Both the position numbers and the translations under genes were made by a program. From Petunia secreta (lineage: Eukaryota; Streptophyta; Magnoliopsida; Solanales; Solanaceae), in contig JARKIP010000005.1 in NCBI GenBank assembly GCA_029990175.1, forward strand, positions 36,093,501-36,157,500: a DNA stretch of 64,000 nucleotides, written 5' to 3'. Below the pieces are notes generated by a model. The model was not told the DNA's origin and did no database searches. It saw only the letters and a program-made list of their open reading frames with translations. Positions 1 to 10,260 of the stretch are shown in pieces (within the stretch, counting starts at the first letter, position 1; each line of letters begins with the position of its first letter).

Positions 1-2096
1 ATCTTAACCCTTTTAGGTTTTGGGACTTGCACTTTAGCCAAACACCCCCACACTTTGAAGTAATTCAAGTTGGGCTTCCTTCCTTTCCACCTTTCATATG
101 AAATGGACAGTGTTTTGCTATGGGGAACTCGATGGAGTATTTGATTAGCCGTGAATAAGGCTTCCCCCCACAAGTTTTGGGGTAAGCCCGAACTTATCAA
201 CAAGGCATTCATCATCTCCTATAAGGATCGACTTTTCCTTTCCGCAATCCCTTTAGATTGAGGCGTGTAGGGGGCAGTTGTTTGATGAATAATGCCATAT
301 TCCAAATCCACCCCTATCACTTCTTATCATTTTGATCTTTTTGGTAAGTTGTGTTTCAACTTCATTTTTGTATTGCTTGAATGCGTCAATTGCCTCATTC
401 TTACTACTAAGTAAATAAACATAGCAGTAACGAGTGTTATCGTCAATAAAAGTTATGAAATACTTCTTTCCACCGCGAGATGGTATTGACTTCATGTCAC
501 AAATGCCCGTATGAATTAAGTCTAATAGTTCTGAATCCCTTTCAATTGACTTGTAAGGGTGTTTCGTATATTTAGACTCAACACATATTTGACATTTTGA
601 CTTCTCGCAATCAAATATAGGCAATACTTCCAAATTGATCATTTTCCGCAAGGTTTTATAATTGACATGCCCCAAACGAGAATGCCACAAATTATTTGAC
701 TCAAGTATATAACAAGAAGCTGCAGTTTTATTCATATTGTCAATGACCATTGCATTGAGTTTGAAAAGGCCCTCAGTCAGGTAACCTTTTCCTACATACA
801 GCTCATTCTTAGTTATTACAACTTTGTCAGAGACAAACACACACTTAAACCCATTTTTAACGAGAAGTGCAGTTGACACCAAGTTCTTCCTTATTTCAAG
901 AACGTGAAGAACATTGTTCAGAGTCACAACCTTGCCAGACGTCATTTTGAGAAATATCTTTCCATATCCCTCAATTCTGGCCATTGCAGAATCGCCCATA
1001 GAGAGCGCCTCATCAGGTCCAGCGGGAGCATATGAAGCAAAGGCTTCCTTCACAGCACAAACATGGCGGGTGGCTCCTGAATCATTCCACCACTCTTTAG
1101 GATTTCCAACTAAATTGCATTCAGAAATCATAGCGCACAGATCAATGTCTTGCACTCCTTGAGACAATTTATTGTCTTCAACCATGTTTGCTTGACCTTT
1201 TTCTTTTTTCCTGTCCTTCTTTGCAGTACGACAGTCTACGGACTTATGTCCGCTCTTGCCACAGTTGTAGCAATTTCCCTTGAATTTTTTCTTGCTAGGG
1301 TTGGTCTTCCCTCCAGAAGGCTTCTTCCTCTTATTTGGATTATGCTCAACAATATTTGCTCCCGCTATTGTAGCATTTCCACGAGCCTTCTTTTCAGCTG
1401 ATTTGTTGTCCTCTTCAAATCTTAAGCGAACAATCAAATCTTCAAGGGTCATCTCCTTGCGCTTATGTTTCAAGTAATTTTTAAAGTCCTTCCACAAAGG
1501 AGGTAACTTTTCAATCATGGCTGCAACTTGAAATGCCTCGTTGATCTCCAAACCTTCAAAGAAAAGTTTGTTAGCAACAATATAATTAATACTTTCAACA
1601 TAAGTATTAAACAGGATCAAACCTTCAGCAAGGAGATCATGTATAATGACTTGAAGTTCTTGGACTTGGGACACAACAGATTTGTTGTCCATCATATTAT
1701 AATCTAGAAATTTGGCAGCCAAAAATTTCTTCAGTCCAGCATCTTCAGTCTTATACTTCTTTTCCAACGCATTCCACAGTTTCTTAGACGTTTCAACGTT
1801 ACTATAAATGTTGTACAAGTCATCTTCCAAGCCACTTAGAATATAATTCTTGCATAGGAATTCAGAATGAGTCCAAGCCTCAATCACGAGGAAACGTTCG
1901 TTTTCAGGTGTTTCATCAGTCAGGACTGGAGCATCCTTCTTAATAAACCTTTGCAGGCTTAAGGTGGTCAGATAAAAGAACATCTTTTGCTGCCATCTCT
2001 TAAAGTCCACACCAGAAAACTTCCCCAGTTTTTCTGCAGGTGGCATAGCCGTTGCAGCAGCACGACTAGGCCCAACAGCACCAAAAACTGTGGTAG
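1..2096 (-). pseudogene. copia gag - protease - integrase, decayed
   Basis: Reading from 2096 downward the frame shows a copia-type gag (UBN2-like, with the words GKFSGVDFKRWQQKM). A CCHC zinc knuckle (CYNCGKSGHKSVDC, about 1230-1272) follows, then the aspartic protease site WWNDSGATRHVC near 1075-1095. Next come a GAG-pre-integrase segment (WHSRLGH ... CQIC, about 690-585) and the integrase core. The polyprotein would package the RNA, process itself and insert the cDNA. Three lesions are visible. The first catalytic Asp of integrase is Gly (HTGICD, codon 505-507). The frame shifts near 300, with bases missing after SDRGG. After that shift a TAG lies at 219-221 in the continuing frame (YGIIHQTTAPYTPQSKG). 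The ATG at 2107-2109 is an accident of the inserted LTR; the native start is at 9093. Confidence 0.85.
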
Positions 2097-3441
2097 TGAT
2101 GTTTGGCATTTTATGCCTATATTTCCTTAATATTTCCTCACGTTTTAGTACCTTATTCGCTCGTTTTATGGTTTATGAATGTGGTTTTACACTGATTTTA
2201 TGTCGTGTGTGTGTAGGTTATTATGCAGTGTAATTGGAGCTTTTAAGAGCTTGATTGAGCAAGAAAAGATTGGATTTTAATTGAGGATTGGATCGAGCAC
2301 ACGAAGGCACGACACGAGCGAGCAAAGGAGCGAGAAAACACGAAAATTGGCCTGGCGCTGTAGGGCATGCCCCGCGGGCCCCACTGCGCCCAGTGTTCCA
2401 GCGCGTTTCCCAGCGCGCCGCAGGCCCAAAGCGGGCTGATTTCGACGTCCTCTGTCCAAGCTCACGCGTTCCGAGGCGCGGGACGCCCGTTATAGCGCCC
2501 CTTGTGCGCGTTTTTTTGTCCTATTTCGTCTAGGCTTGGGTCTAACTTATTACTAGGTGTTTGTAAACACTATAAATACTCTTTTACTTAGTTTTTCATG
2601 GGAGTTCAGACTTTGGAGCAAATTTGAGAGCTCATAACATCAAGAACAAGGGTTTTTCTTCCTTCCATTAATTTATTTCATCATTATTTCATTATTACAT
2701 CAATTCCTTGTGTTGTTATTATGAGTATGCATAGCTAAATATATCGTTCTAGGGTTAGAGTATTTCATGAAGGTTGATGTTTGAAGATTGATTTCCATTA
2801 ATTGAATCCCATAACGGGTTACTTATTCTTTCTTGATTTCACTTGTGTAATTGTCAGGGCCCGATTATTACGCATTATCTATGGTTTTTAGATTGAACTC
2901 GAAAGAGGGAATTTAATTACGTAATAAGAAAGAATAGGACTAGTTTGTGAACCCGGGCATCGGGGAACCAATTCGTGAGTAGGATAGACATATACTTGCT
3001 CGCCTAGTTTAACTAATTACAGAATTCGTTAATGCGTGCACGTGATTCAACCCATAGACATATAGGGATTGGAGTAGCTTGCATAGACCGTGAAGAACTG
3101 AAAGGTTTTCACGGGTACATTTAATCTGTTAGTTAGTAACCCGGGATTTAAGAAGTGGAATCAATTGGAAAACTCAACTGGATTGTTCGTAACTCTGACC
3201 CTGGATCGTCTCCTTATTACTGATAACAACCAAGTTTTGCTCCATTATTTGAATTCACTTCTACCATTTAATTACTGTTATTTAGTTAACAAAATCATCA
3301 CTATTGGAAAAAGATCCCTGAATAGTTTATATAAATTGTTTGCTAGAACTCAGTCTGCATAGTCCTCGTGGGAACGATACTCATCTTATCACTTTATTAC
3401 TTGTCGACCACGTATACTTGCGTGTGCGTTTGGGAGCAACA
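2097..3441 (+). repeat. 5' LTR of the Athila-like element
   Basis: 1345 bp, TG...CA, matched base for base in length by 7698-9042. It contains a GC-rich block (about 2290-2510) in an otherwise AT-rich repeat, and a TATA box at 2571-2578. Small open frames inside it (for example 2288-2533 and 3165-3362) recur identically or nearly so in the other LTR and are not genes. Confidence 0.93.
2571..2578 (+). promoter_or_regulatory. LTR TATA box
   Basis: TATAAATA follows the GC-rich U3 block. The same site recurs in the 3' LTR at 8172-8179. It is the likely core promoter for the element transcript. Confidence 0.6.
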
Positions 3442-3447
3442 AGTTTT

Positions 3448-3465
3448 TGGCGCCGTTGCCGGGGA
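3448..3465 (+). other. Primer-binding site, tRNA-Asp type
   Basis: TGGCGCCGTTGCCGGGGA lies 6 nt after the LTR end. It is complementary to the 3' end of plant tRNA-Asp(GUC) including CCA. Athila elements are known to use this primer. Confidence 0.85.
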
Positions 3466-3582
3466 CTAATTATTGACTGATTTCTTTTTGAACAGTTTAT
3501 TACTTACTATTCAGGTTTAATTTTTGTTTTGAGTTTTGTGCTGTTTCAGGTATTAGGTCCTGCTCGATCTTTACCTACAGGA

Positions 3583-4932
3583 ATGGCAGAAGACCAAGCT
3601 TTAGCCGTGCGAGATGTTGCTCTCCCCAGCCTGGAGGGAGTAGCATCGAGCATAGTTAAGCCCGCTATCACCGGGGGCTTTGAGATTAAGTCCGGCATGA
3701 TTCAGTTGCTGCATGTGACTGGACAATATGGTGGATTACTTCATGAGGATCCGCAGCAACACATTCAGAACTTTCTGGAGATCAGTGATACTTATACACC
3801 AGCGGGTGTTCCTACTGATTATGTTCGCTTGACGTTGTTCCCGTTTTCACTGATTGGGGCAGCAAAGAAGTGGTTAAAGGCTGAAAAGTCTGGGTCTATC
3901 ACTACTTGGGAGGATTTGGCTAAGAAGTTCTTGGCTAAATTTTATCCGTCTGCCAAGACAGCCCGACTGAGGAGCGAAATTATGTCCTTCAGACAGTTAG
4001 AAGGAGAATCCTTGTATTCAGCCTGGGAGCAATTCAAAGCTCTATTGAGAGATTGTCCACACCACAACCAATCCAATGAGGTTGTTGCACACACTTTTGT
4101 TGAGGGGTTGAACCAACACACTAAGATCGTGGTTGATGCTGCTGCTGGAGGTCAAGTACTGGCCTTAAATTTTGATCAGATTTATGATTTACTTGACAAG
4201 TTTTCGCAGAGCAATCCTGATTGGCAGGGAGATGGTAGAGCTATTACGCAGAAACCTGCAGGGGTACTTCAGTTAGATGCAGTTTCAGAGCTAAGGGCGA
4301 GGATGGATGCTATTTCCAATCAAATTAGCAAGTTAGCTCTGCAAAAGGCTCAGCAACCAGTGGCTCCAGTGCAACAACTCCAGAGCTTTTGTGAGGTTTG
4401 TGGTCAAGACCATGCTACAGAGGTTTGCTCCTCTAATCCAGAGTCAGTTTATTACGTGGGTAATCAAAACAGGCTGCAGAGTCAAAACCAGTTTGGTAAT
4501 GGGTATTATCAAAGCAATACGAGAGCCCCGAATAATTACCACCCACTTCCAGCTCCACCACAGCAGGTTAGCAGTTCAGTTGAAGATATGCTAAAGCAAA
4601 TAATGGCAGGCCATCAGAGAATGATAGCTGACACTGCAGCCCATGCACAAGCCATACATGATCTTGCCAATGCTCAAAAGAACTTGGAGCACCAGTTGGG
4701 ACAGTTGGTGGGAGAAAGAAGCACTGTTAAAAAAGAGCCTGAACAATGTCTTGCAGTGACCTTAATTAAAGGTGGAGAGCTGATGGCCAAGTCTGAAGAG
4801 AGAGCTGAAACAGAAAAAGTTGAAAAAGTGGAGAAGGTAAAGAAGAAAGAAAGGAGGCACCTCTGCCGCCTCCACCATTCCCACAGAGACTTATACCATC
4901 GAAGGATCTGGCCCAGTATCAAAAATTTGTGA
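3583..4932 (+). CDS. Athila-like Gag (capsid/nucleocapsid), frameshifted near its C-terminus
   Basis: The ATG at 3583 (MAEDQALAV) is the first good start; the open frame extends further upstream only through a TTG. The protein holds a retrotransposon-gag capsid domain, roughly residues 35-200, with FEIKSGMIQLLHVTGQYGGL, LFPFSLIGAAKKWL and ITTWEDLAKKFLAKFYP. A short zinc finger of form C-x2-C-x3-H-x4-C (CEVCGQDHATEVC, about 4387-4430) follows, then a Gln-rich stretch and a Lys/Glu coiled-coil-like stretch. Gag would form the particle and bind RNA. From about 4857 the family-like sequence (PPPPFPQRLIPSKDLAQYQKF) moves to another frame, so the last 25 or so residues before the stop at 4932 are off-frame. 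A second shift near 4990 leads into the protease frame. Both shifts go the same way (-1 or +2); I take them as mutations, not programmed events. Confidence 0.8.
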   Translation: MAEDQALAVRDVALPSLEGVASSIVKPAITGGFEIKSGMIQLLHVTGQYGGLLHEDPQQHIQNFLEISDTYTPAGVPTDYVRLTLFPFSLIGAAKKWLKAEKSGSITTWEDLAKKFLAKFYPSAKTARLRSEIMSFRQLEGESLYSAWEQFKALLRDCPHHNQSNEVVAHTFVEGLNQHTKIVVDAAAGGQVLALNFDQIYDLLDKFSQSNPDWQGDGRAITQKPAGVLQLDAVSELRARMDAISNQISKLALQKAQQPVAPVQQLQSFCEVCGQDHATEVCSSNPESVYYVGNQNRLQSQNQFGNGYYQSNTRAPNNYHPLPAPPQQVSSSVEDMLKQIMAGHQRMIADTAAHAQAIHDLANAQKNLEHQLGQLVGERSTVKKEPEQCLAVTLIKGGELMAKSEERAETEKVEKVEKVKKKERRHLCRLHHSHRDLYHRRIWPSIKNL

Positions 4933-4996
4933 GTATGTTGAAAGAACTTCAAGTTAATATTCCTTTGACTGATGTGTTTGAATTGATGCATCCTTT

Positions 4997-5659
4997 GTGA
5001 AGTTCTTAAAAGAAATTTTAGTCAAGAAGAAGAAGCCTCAAGAGATAGATACAGTTGATTTAGTTGAGGAGTGTAGCACAATCTTGAGCAAGCTACCTCC
5101 AAAACTTCAAGATCCTGGGAGGTTTACTATTCCTTGTACCATTGGAGGGCATAATATCACTGGTGCCTTGTGTGATTTGGGTGCGAGCATAAATCTCATG
5201 CCTCTGTCTGTTTGCAAAAGGTTAGGGCTAGGAGCAATCAAGCCCTCTTCAGTTACTCTTAAGATGGCAGATGGATCTCTCACTCACCCTGATGGTAAGT
5301 TGGAGGATGTGTTGCTAAAAGTTGGTAAGTTTACATTCTCTGCTGATTTTGTAGTCCTAGATTATGAAGAGGACCGAGAAGCTCCAGTCATTTTGGGGAG
5401 ACCATTCTTAGTCACCTCGAAGGCAATTATTTACATGGAGCTGGGTGAGATGACTGTTAGAGCGCATGGAGAAAAGGTTACTTTCAAGGTTTATAATGAG
5501 AAGGAGCACATAGCTAAGGTGGAAGAGTGCTCTATGATTGAATGTGTCAAACAAGAAGATGGAAGTAAACCACATGTGAAGTTGAAGATGGGTTCTCTAA
5601 AAGAAGGGAAGAAAGTAAAAGTTCGGCGTAAGAAGAGAAGACATAAAGGCTGGAAGTGA
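4997..5659 (+). CDS. Athila-like aspartic protease region (Pro), pol otherwise absent
   Basis: This frame is joined to gag by frameshift. It shows the Athila-type linker (TVDLVEECSTILSKLPPKLQDPG), then the retropepsin core with CDLGASINLMPLSVCKRLGLG and the flap/second motif region ending VILGRPFL. The catalytic Asp is present, in the form D-L-G instead of D-S/T-G, which is usual for Athila relatives. Retropepsin normally cuts Gag-Pol into its parts. The frame ends in a Lys/Arg-rich tail (VRRKKRRHKGWK) at a TGA, exactly where reverse transcriptase should begin. The basic tail is not part of the family domain and probably arose at the deletion that removed pol. Confidence 0.8.
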   Translation: MKFLKEILVKKKKPQEIDTVDLVEECSTILSKLPPKLQDPGRFTIPCTIGGHNITGALCDLGASINLMPLSVCKRLGLGAIKPSSVTLKMADGSLTHPDGKLEDVLLKVGKFTFSADFVVLDYEEDREAPVILGRPFLVTSKAIIYMELGEMTVRAHGEKVTFKVYNEKEHIAKVEECSMIECVKQEDGSKPHVKLKMGSLKEGKKVKVRRKKRRHKGWK

Positions 5660-7697
5660 GCTAAAAGTGTCGTCGTGCCACGACGTTAACTAAGGCGCTA
5701 CTCGGGAGGCAACCCGAGTTTGTACTTGTATTATTTTATTTATAGTGTCACGTAGTTGTTGTTTTTCCTTGGATTGCAGGTTCATGTAATGTCGAGGCTA
5801 AGTGTGGGGTGTCCTCACCCTTGCCTAATGTTGATGATCTGTTGGGGGAAGTCTGAGTACCTCATACTATATGGAAGCTTGGAGGATGCTAGCACCAAGG
5901 ACTAGAATCTTCAGGGAAGTTTTCTTTACCTTGCACTTTCTTATTTTTAGCACTGAGGACAGTGCTTAGTTTAAGTGTGGGGTGGGAAACTACCCTTTAT
6001 TTATTTTTGAGGTTAGGGATGCATGTACCATAGGATTTTTCTTTTGTCACTTGACTTTATTTTGATTTGTTTCTTGCTTTAATAAATGAAAAAAAAAAAT
6101 TAGAAAACCAATGAAAAATTCCAAAAAGATTTTCCTTTTAGTTTAGTTTTTTTAGTGGTACGTGTCATCCACCCCGTGGTTTTTCTTATGGCCTCGGTTC
6201 TTTTCCACGGGGAGGCCTTTGAACCGGGTAGTTTTTATGTTTAGGATTAGGATAGTTAGTATAGATGACCCTAGACGTAGGAAAAAGGTAGAATGCTAGG
6301 TGCCTTTGATTTGTTTGATACCGGTGGACTTGAATTGATTGCATGTGCTATTTGTGGTGTCCTTGGGTTTTAATTGTAATGCATGCCTAGAAAAAAATGG
6401 AATAACCCCCTTGAGATGCTTGAGTCCGCTTGCTTGACTTGATTGTTAACCTTTGTGCATTAGTGCTTAAATTTCCACAAGTTGCATTCTAGATGCTTGA
6501 GTGAGAGTTGTTGATGGAACCTCTTTGTGTGAACCATGTGCAATGTGTGTGTGAGGCATGTTCTTATTTACTCCATGTTGCATGTTAATGTCTAGAACTT
6601 GCCCCGTGTGTGTGCAAAGCGAAATCCTAGGTTTGCTCTAGTCGGGAAATGATACAAGGCCTTCTTTTTGTTAGCCTACCCTTACATATATACCTTGAAA
6701 AAAATTGTTGTTGTGATTTCTTTGATCCTTTCTATTGGTACCCACACCCCGAGCCTACCCATTTATTCTAAATTGACTCTTTTGGCCCTTTACTCCTTAA
6801 GTACTTTATTGATATTGTGTTGTTATTTTGGAGTTGTGGTTGGATGTTGGGAGGTTCTTGAGTGGAACTAATAAAGGGGAATACTTGTGAAATTTGTGAA
6901 GTAGTGAAAAGCATTGGCAAGGTTGGATGAAATTGAAGATTGAAAAAAATAGCAAAGTTGAAAAGAAAGAAAAAAATTGTGGAAAAAGAAATAAAGAGAA
7001 AAAGATATCCATTCCTTGCTAGTGTGTACTTATATGAAAAATGCTACTTGTGAGAAGGTGTATGTGTAGAAGTTGTTGGTTTGGGTGGCTTGATGAGATT
7101 TGTGCTTAATTAATTGTGATGTATTAAAGTGCTTAGGGAGGTAGTCACTATTACCATATGTATCCTACCCGCCCCTTAGCCTACATTACGACCTTTCTAA
7201 AGTCCTAGTTAATCCCGATTGGAGTGAGCTTACATTAGTGGAGTCCTACACTACGGGCAAGCCTATGGTACATTGTGTGTGACATGTGAGCTTTTCATGA
7301 GAGTGAGTGAATTCAATTGTTATTGTCCCCGTTCTATTCTTAATATTCATTGTTGTGTGTGATATTTGGGGGACACTCTTTTGCTTCATATTGGTGAGGG
7401 CACATGGTTTGCATGAAATAGGGGAAGTTGGTGGCTTCTTGGTTGAGTAGATAGGTGTGATTTTGTGGGAGCATGGTTGCATTAAGTTGAGTTTGTGCAT
7501 TTGAGCTATTTTGGGGTGGTTGTTCTCATATTTTTTTGTTTTGGTAAATTATTGGCATGGTGTGGATCCATAGTAGTCATGTGTACATTGGTTCAATGGT
7601 CGGTATCAACCATAGTCATAGGCAGACCTGTTCTACCTAGGTTGGGAAGTGAGATGTGACTTGCTCGAGGGCGAGTAAGGGTTCAAGTGTGGGGTGG
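5660..7697 (+). other. Athila-like 3' untranslated tail with hairpin and polypurine tract
   Basis: Two kilobases with no credible coding frame. Landmarks: a perfect 6-bp hairpin CTCGGG-AGGCAA-CCCGAG at 5701-5718, 42 nt after the protease stop; two copies of an AAGTGTGGGGTG-type word (about 5805 and 5975); and a third copy at 7685-7697 that serves as the polypurine tract directly before the 3' LTR. The first two look like extra purine tracts or remnants of them. Nothing recognisable as an env-like gene was seen. Confidence 0.65.
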
Positions 7698-9042
7698 TGA
7701 TGTTTGGCATTTTATGCCTATATTTCCTTAATATTTCCTCACGTTTTAGTACCTTATTCGCTCGTTTTATGGTTTATGAATGTGGTTTTACACTGATTTT
7801 ATGTCGTGTGTGTGTAGGTTATTATGCAGTGTAATTGGAGCTTTTAAGAGCTTGATTGAGCAAGAAAAGATTGGATTTTAATTGAGGATTGGATCGAGCA
7901 CACGAAGGCACGACACGAGCGAGCAAAGGAGCGAGAAAACACGAAAATTGGCCTGGCGCTGTAGGGCATGCCCTGCGGGCCCCACCGCGTCCAGTGTTCC
8001 AGCGCGTTTCCCAGCGCGCCGCAGGCCCAAAGCGGGCTGATTTAGACGTCCTCTGTCCAAGCTCACGCGTTCCGAGGCGCGGGGCGCCCGTTATAGCGCC
8101 CCTTGTGCGCGTTTTTATGTCCTATTTCGTCTAGGCTTGGGTCTAACTTATTACTAGGTGTTTGTAAACACTATAAATACTCTTTTACTTAGTTTTTCAT
8201 GGGAGTTCAGACTTTGGAGCAAATTTGAGAGCTCATAACATCAAGAACAAGGGTTTTTCTTCCTTCCATTAATTTATTTCATCATTATTTCATTATTACA
8301 TCAATTCCTTGTGTTGTTATTATGAGTATGCGTAGCTAAATATATCGTTCTAGGGTTAGAGTATTTCATGAAGGTTGATGTTTGAAGATTGATTTCCATT
8401 AATTGAATCCCATAACGGGTTACTTATTCTTTCTTGATTTCACTTGTGTAATTGTCAGGGCCCGATTATTACGCATTATCTATGGTTTTTAGATTGAACT
8501 CGAAAGAGGGAATTTAATTACGTAATAAGAAAGAATAGGACTAGTTTGTGAACCCGGGCATCGGGGAACCAATTCGTGAGTAGGATAGACATATACTTGC
8601 TCGCCTAGTTTAACTAATTACAGAATTCGTTAATGCGTGCACGTGATTCAACCCATAGACATATAGGGATTGGAGTAGCCTGCATAGAACGTGAAGAACT
8701 GAAAGGTTTTCACGGGTACATTTAATCTGTTAGTTAGTAACCCGGGATTTAAGAAGTGGAATCAATTGGAAAACTCAACTGGATTGTTCGTAACTCTGAC
8801 CCTGGATCGTCTCCTTATTACTGATAACAACCAAGTTTTGCTCCATTATTTGAATTCACTTCTACCATTTAATTACTGTTATTTAGTTAACAAAATCATC
8901 ACTATTGGAAAAAGATCCCTGAATAGTTTATATAAATTGTTTGCTAGAACTCAGTCTGCATAGTCCTCGTGGGAACGATACTCATCTTATCACTTTATTA
9001 CTTGTCGACCACGTATACTTGCGTGTGCGTTTGGGAGCAACA
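7698..9042 (+). repeat. 3' LTR of the Athila-like element
   Basis: 1345 bp, near-identical copy of 2097-3441. It is preceded by the purine tract GTGTGGGGTGG and followed by the target duplication GGTAG at 9043-9047. Its TATA copy is at 8172-8179. Confidence 0.93.
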
Positions 9043-9093
9043 GGTAGCATTAGTACTCCCAACAGGGACAGTTGAATCCACTCCGTTTGTCAT
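9043..9093 (-). pseudogene. First codons of the copia gag, cut off by the insertion
   Basis: The minus-strand ATG at 9091-9093 follows a TTTGCAG context and opens a frame (MTNGVDSTVPVGSTN...) that runs to the target duplication. It stays in register with the gag frame resuming below 2096. This is therefore the true N-terminus of the copia polyprotein, now about 7 kb away from the rest. Confidence 0.75.
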
Positions 9094-9144
9094 CTCTGCA
9101 AAATGACACGGGCAGAAATAATATCAATAAACTATTTAAACAAT

Positions 9145-9350
9145 TGGAGTAGGAAAAACCACGAAGGTTTTTAGTCTCCACAAACAGATTATTTCACAGT
9201 AATTAGGAGTAGAAAAACCACAAAGGTTTTAGTCCCCACGAGCAGAGTAATATGCAGTACAGGAGTAGAAAACCACAAAGGTTTTAGTCTCCCCGAGCAG
9301 ATTAATATACAGTTTAGGAACAGAAAACCACCCAGGTTTTAGTCTCCTTA
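9145..9350 (-). repeat. Tandem repeat in the copia leader, four units of about 57 bp
   Basis: The plus-strand core AACCACAAAGGTTTTAGTC recurs with small changes at about 9158, 9218, 9271 and 9326, each followed by a CTCC/CCCC word and an AT-rich spacer. It lies between the LTR-like region and the gag ATG, so it would be in the 5' leader of the copia RNA. Confidence 0.8.
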
Positions 9351-9383
9351 ACCAGTCTCCTTAACCAATATTTATTTAACCGC

Positions 9384-9458
9384 AGAAAATAAATAACATT
9401 AGATTTCTTAAGCTTGTTCCCTCGAGAAAATAAATTACATTAGATTTCTTAAGCTTGT
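9384..9458 (-). repeat. Direct duplication in the copia leader
   Basis: Two adjacent copies of a segment containing ATTAGATTTCTTAAGCTTGT, about 38 bp apart. A recent local duplication. Confidence 0.75.
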
Positions 9459-9925
9459 TGTTCCTGCATTCAAATAAATTAGGAGATATAAAAACCTGCA
9501 ATATATATAATCTGTTAGTAATAGGACAATCCCGAGCCCACAAGTTACTTGTGTCTCCTTAAGAAATCTAACCCCCTTACGATGCCCAAGGTTCACGGGT
9601 TAATTTCTCCCAAGATGGAACGGGATAACAGTTCTACCGTAGCGGCACTTCAAACGGTTAGAACACGGCGAACACAAAGGAACGGAGCAAATCACACGAC
9701 TCACTTAATATGCAGAAAGGGAGGGGATGCAGTGAGATATGCTTTCTGTCGGTGATTTTCTCTGCCCGAGTGTTTCTATCCTCTGCCCGAGGTTTCGTAT
9801 CCTCTGTCCGAGGTTACGTCTCTATCAGTCCGAGTTTGAGTCTCTGTGGAGTCTCTATCTCAGAACTTCAGCTTATGTTTGTGTTCTATGTTGTCTGTCC
9901 TGATCAAGGACCGACAAATGACCAG

Positions 9926-9933
9926 TTTATATA
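9926..9933 (-). promoter_or_regulatory. Probable copia LTR TATA box
   Basis: TATATAAA on the minus strand, about 830 bp upstream of the gag ATG. Tandem repeats lie just upstream of it on that strand (10003-10100), as expected for a U3 enhancer plus core promoter. Confidence 0.5.
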
Positions 9934-10002
9934 GACATCCAAGGGAAGGTGAAGAGACACACCTGGTGATTAATGAGAAAATGTGGGAGACTTAATTGTC
10001 AA

Positions 10003-10100
10003 CTAATGACTGACTTCAATGTGGAGCAATTAATCTACCACTAATGACTGACTTTAATGTGGAGGAATTAATCTACCACTAATGACCGACATTAATGAAA
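10003..10100 (-). repeat. Tandem repeat upstream of the copia TATA box
   Basis: Two full units and one partial unit of about 38 bp (core TAATGACTGAC ... GTGGAG), ending roughly 70 bp upstream of the minus-strand TATA. The placement resembles the repeated enhancer boxes of tobacco Tnt1-type LTRs; that comparison is an inference. Confidence 0.7.
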
Positions 10101-10260
10101 AGACATGGAGGGAAAACGTGGAGGAACTAATCTGCTGATGTAGCTTCAGCTGCCTGGGTACTGAACTCACTTCAGCTGCCCGTTGCTGACTCACTCCGGC
10201 TGCCCGTTACACAAACGGAGCTGCCCGTTACACAAACGGATAAAATATTAATTAATTAAT

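Larger units (their letters stand above)
2097..9042 (+). mobile_element. Athila-like non-autonomous LTR retrotransposon
   Basis: A structurally complete element: two 1345-bp LTRs (2097-3441 and 7698-9042, exact offset 5601) beginning TGATG and ending AACA. It has a primer site matching tRNA-Asp, gag, a protease frame, a 2-kb untranslated tail and a purine tract abutting the 3' LTR. The target duplication GGTAG is at 2092-2096 and 9043-9047. Only about ten differences between the LTRs were noticed by eye, so insertion is fairly recent. Reverse transcriptase, RNase H and integrase are absent, so movement must have depended on enzymes supplied in trans. Assignment to the Athila lineage rests on the tRNA-Asp primer site, the gag wording and the protease form CDLGAS. 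It interrupts the copia gag. Confidence 0.9.
1..10260 (-). mobile_element. Ty1/copia retrotransposon, 5' half, split by the Athila-like insertion
   Basis: On the minus strand this element runs from an LTR-like region (about 10260 down to 9500), through a leader with tandem repeats (9500-9094) and a gag start (9093), into gag, protease and the first half of integrase (2096 to 1). It leaves the window before reverse transcriptase. The element at 2097-9042 interrupts it: the 5-bp duplication GGTAG lies at 2092-2096 and 9043-9047, and the gag frame resumes in register on both sides. The outer LTR limit is not certain, because the second LTR lies outside the window and no initiator-Met primer site was seen between 9094 and 9900. 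The end coordinate is therefore approximate. Confidence 0.75.

Noticed and set aside
914..1477. Plus-strand frames opposite the copia gag
   Set aside because: Antisense shadows of a recognised polyprotein.
2288..2533. 81-aa frame, repeated at 7889-8134, and 65-aa frame at 3165-3362 repeated at 8766-8963
   Set aside because: They lie inside the two LTR copies and are duplicated with them; no domain or start context supports a gene.
4846..4996. Programmed frameshifts between Athila-like gag and protease
   Set aside because: No slippery heptamer or pseudoknot was evident, and two successive shifts are better explained by mutation.
9145..9350. Possible CRISPR array
   Set aside because: Repeats are imperfect, spacers are near-identical AT-rich sequence, and the context is a plant retrotransposon leader.
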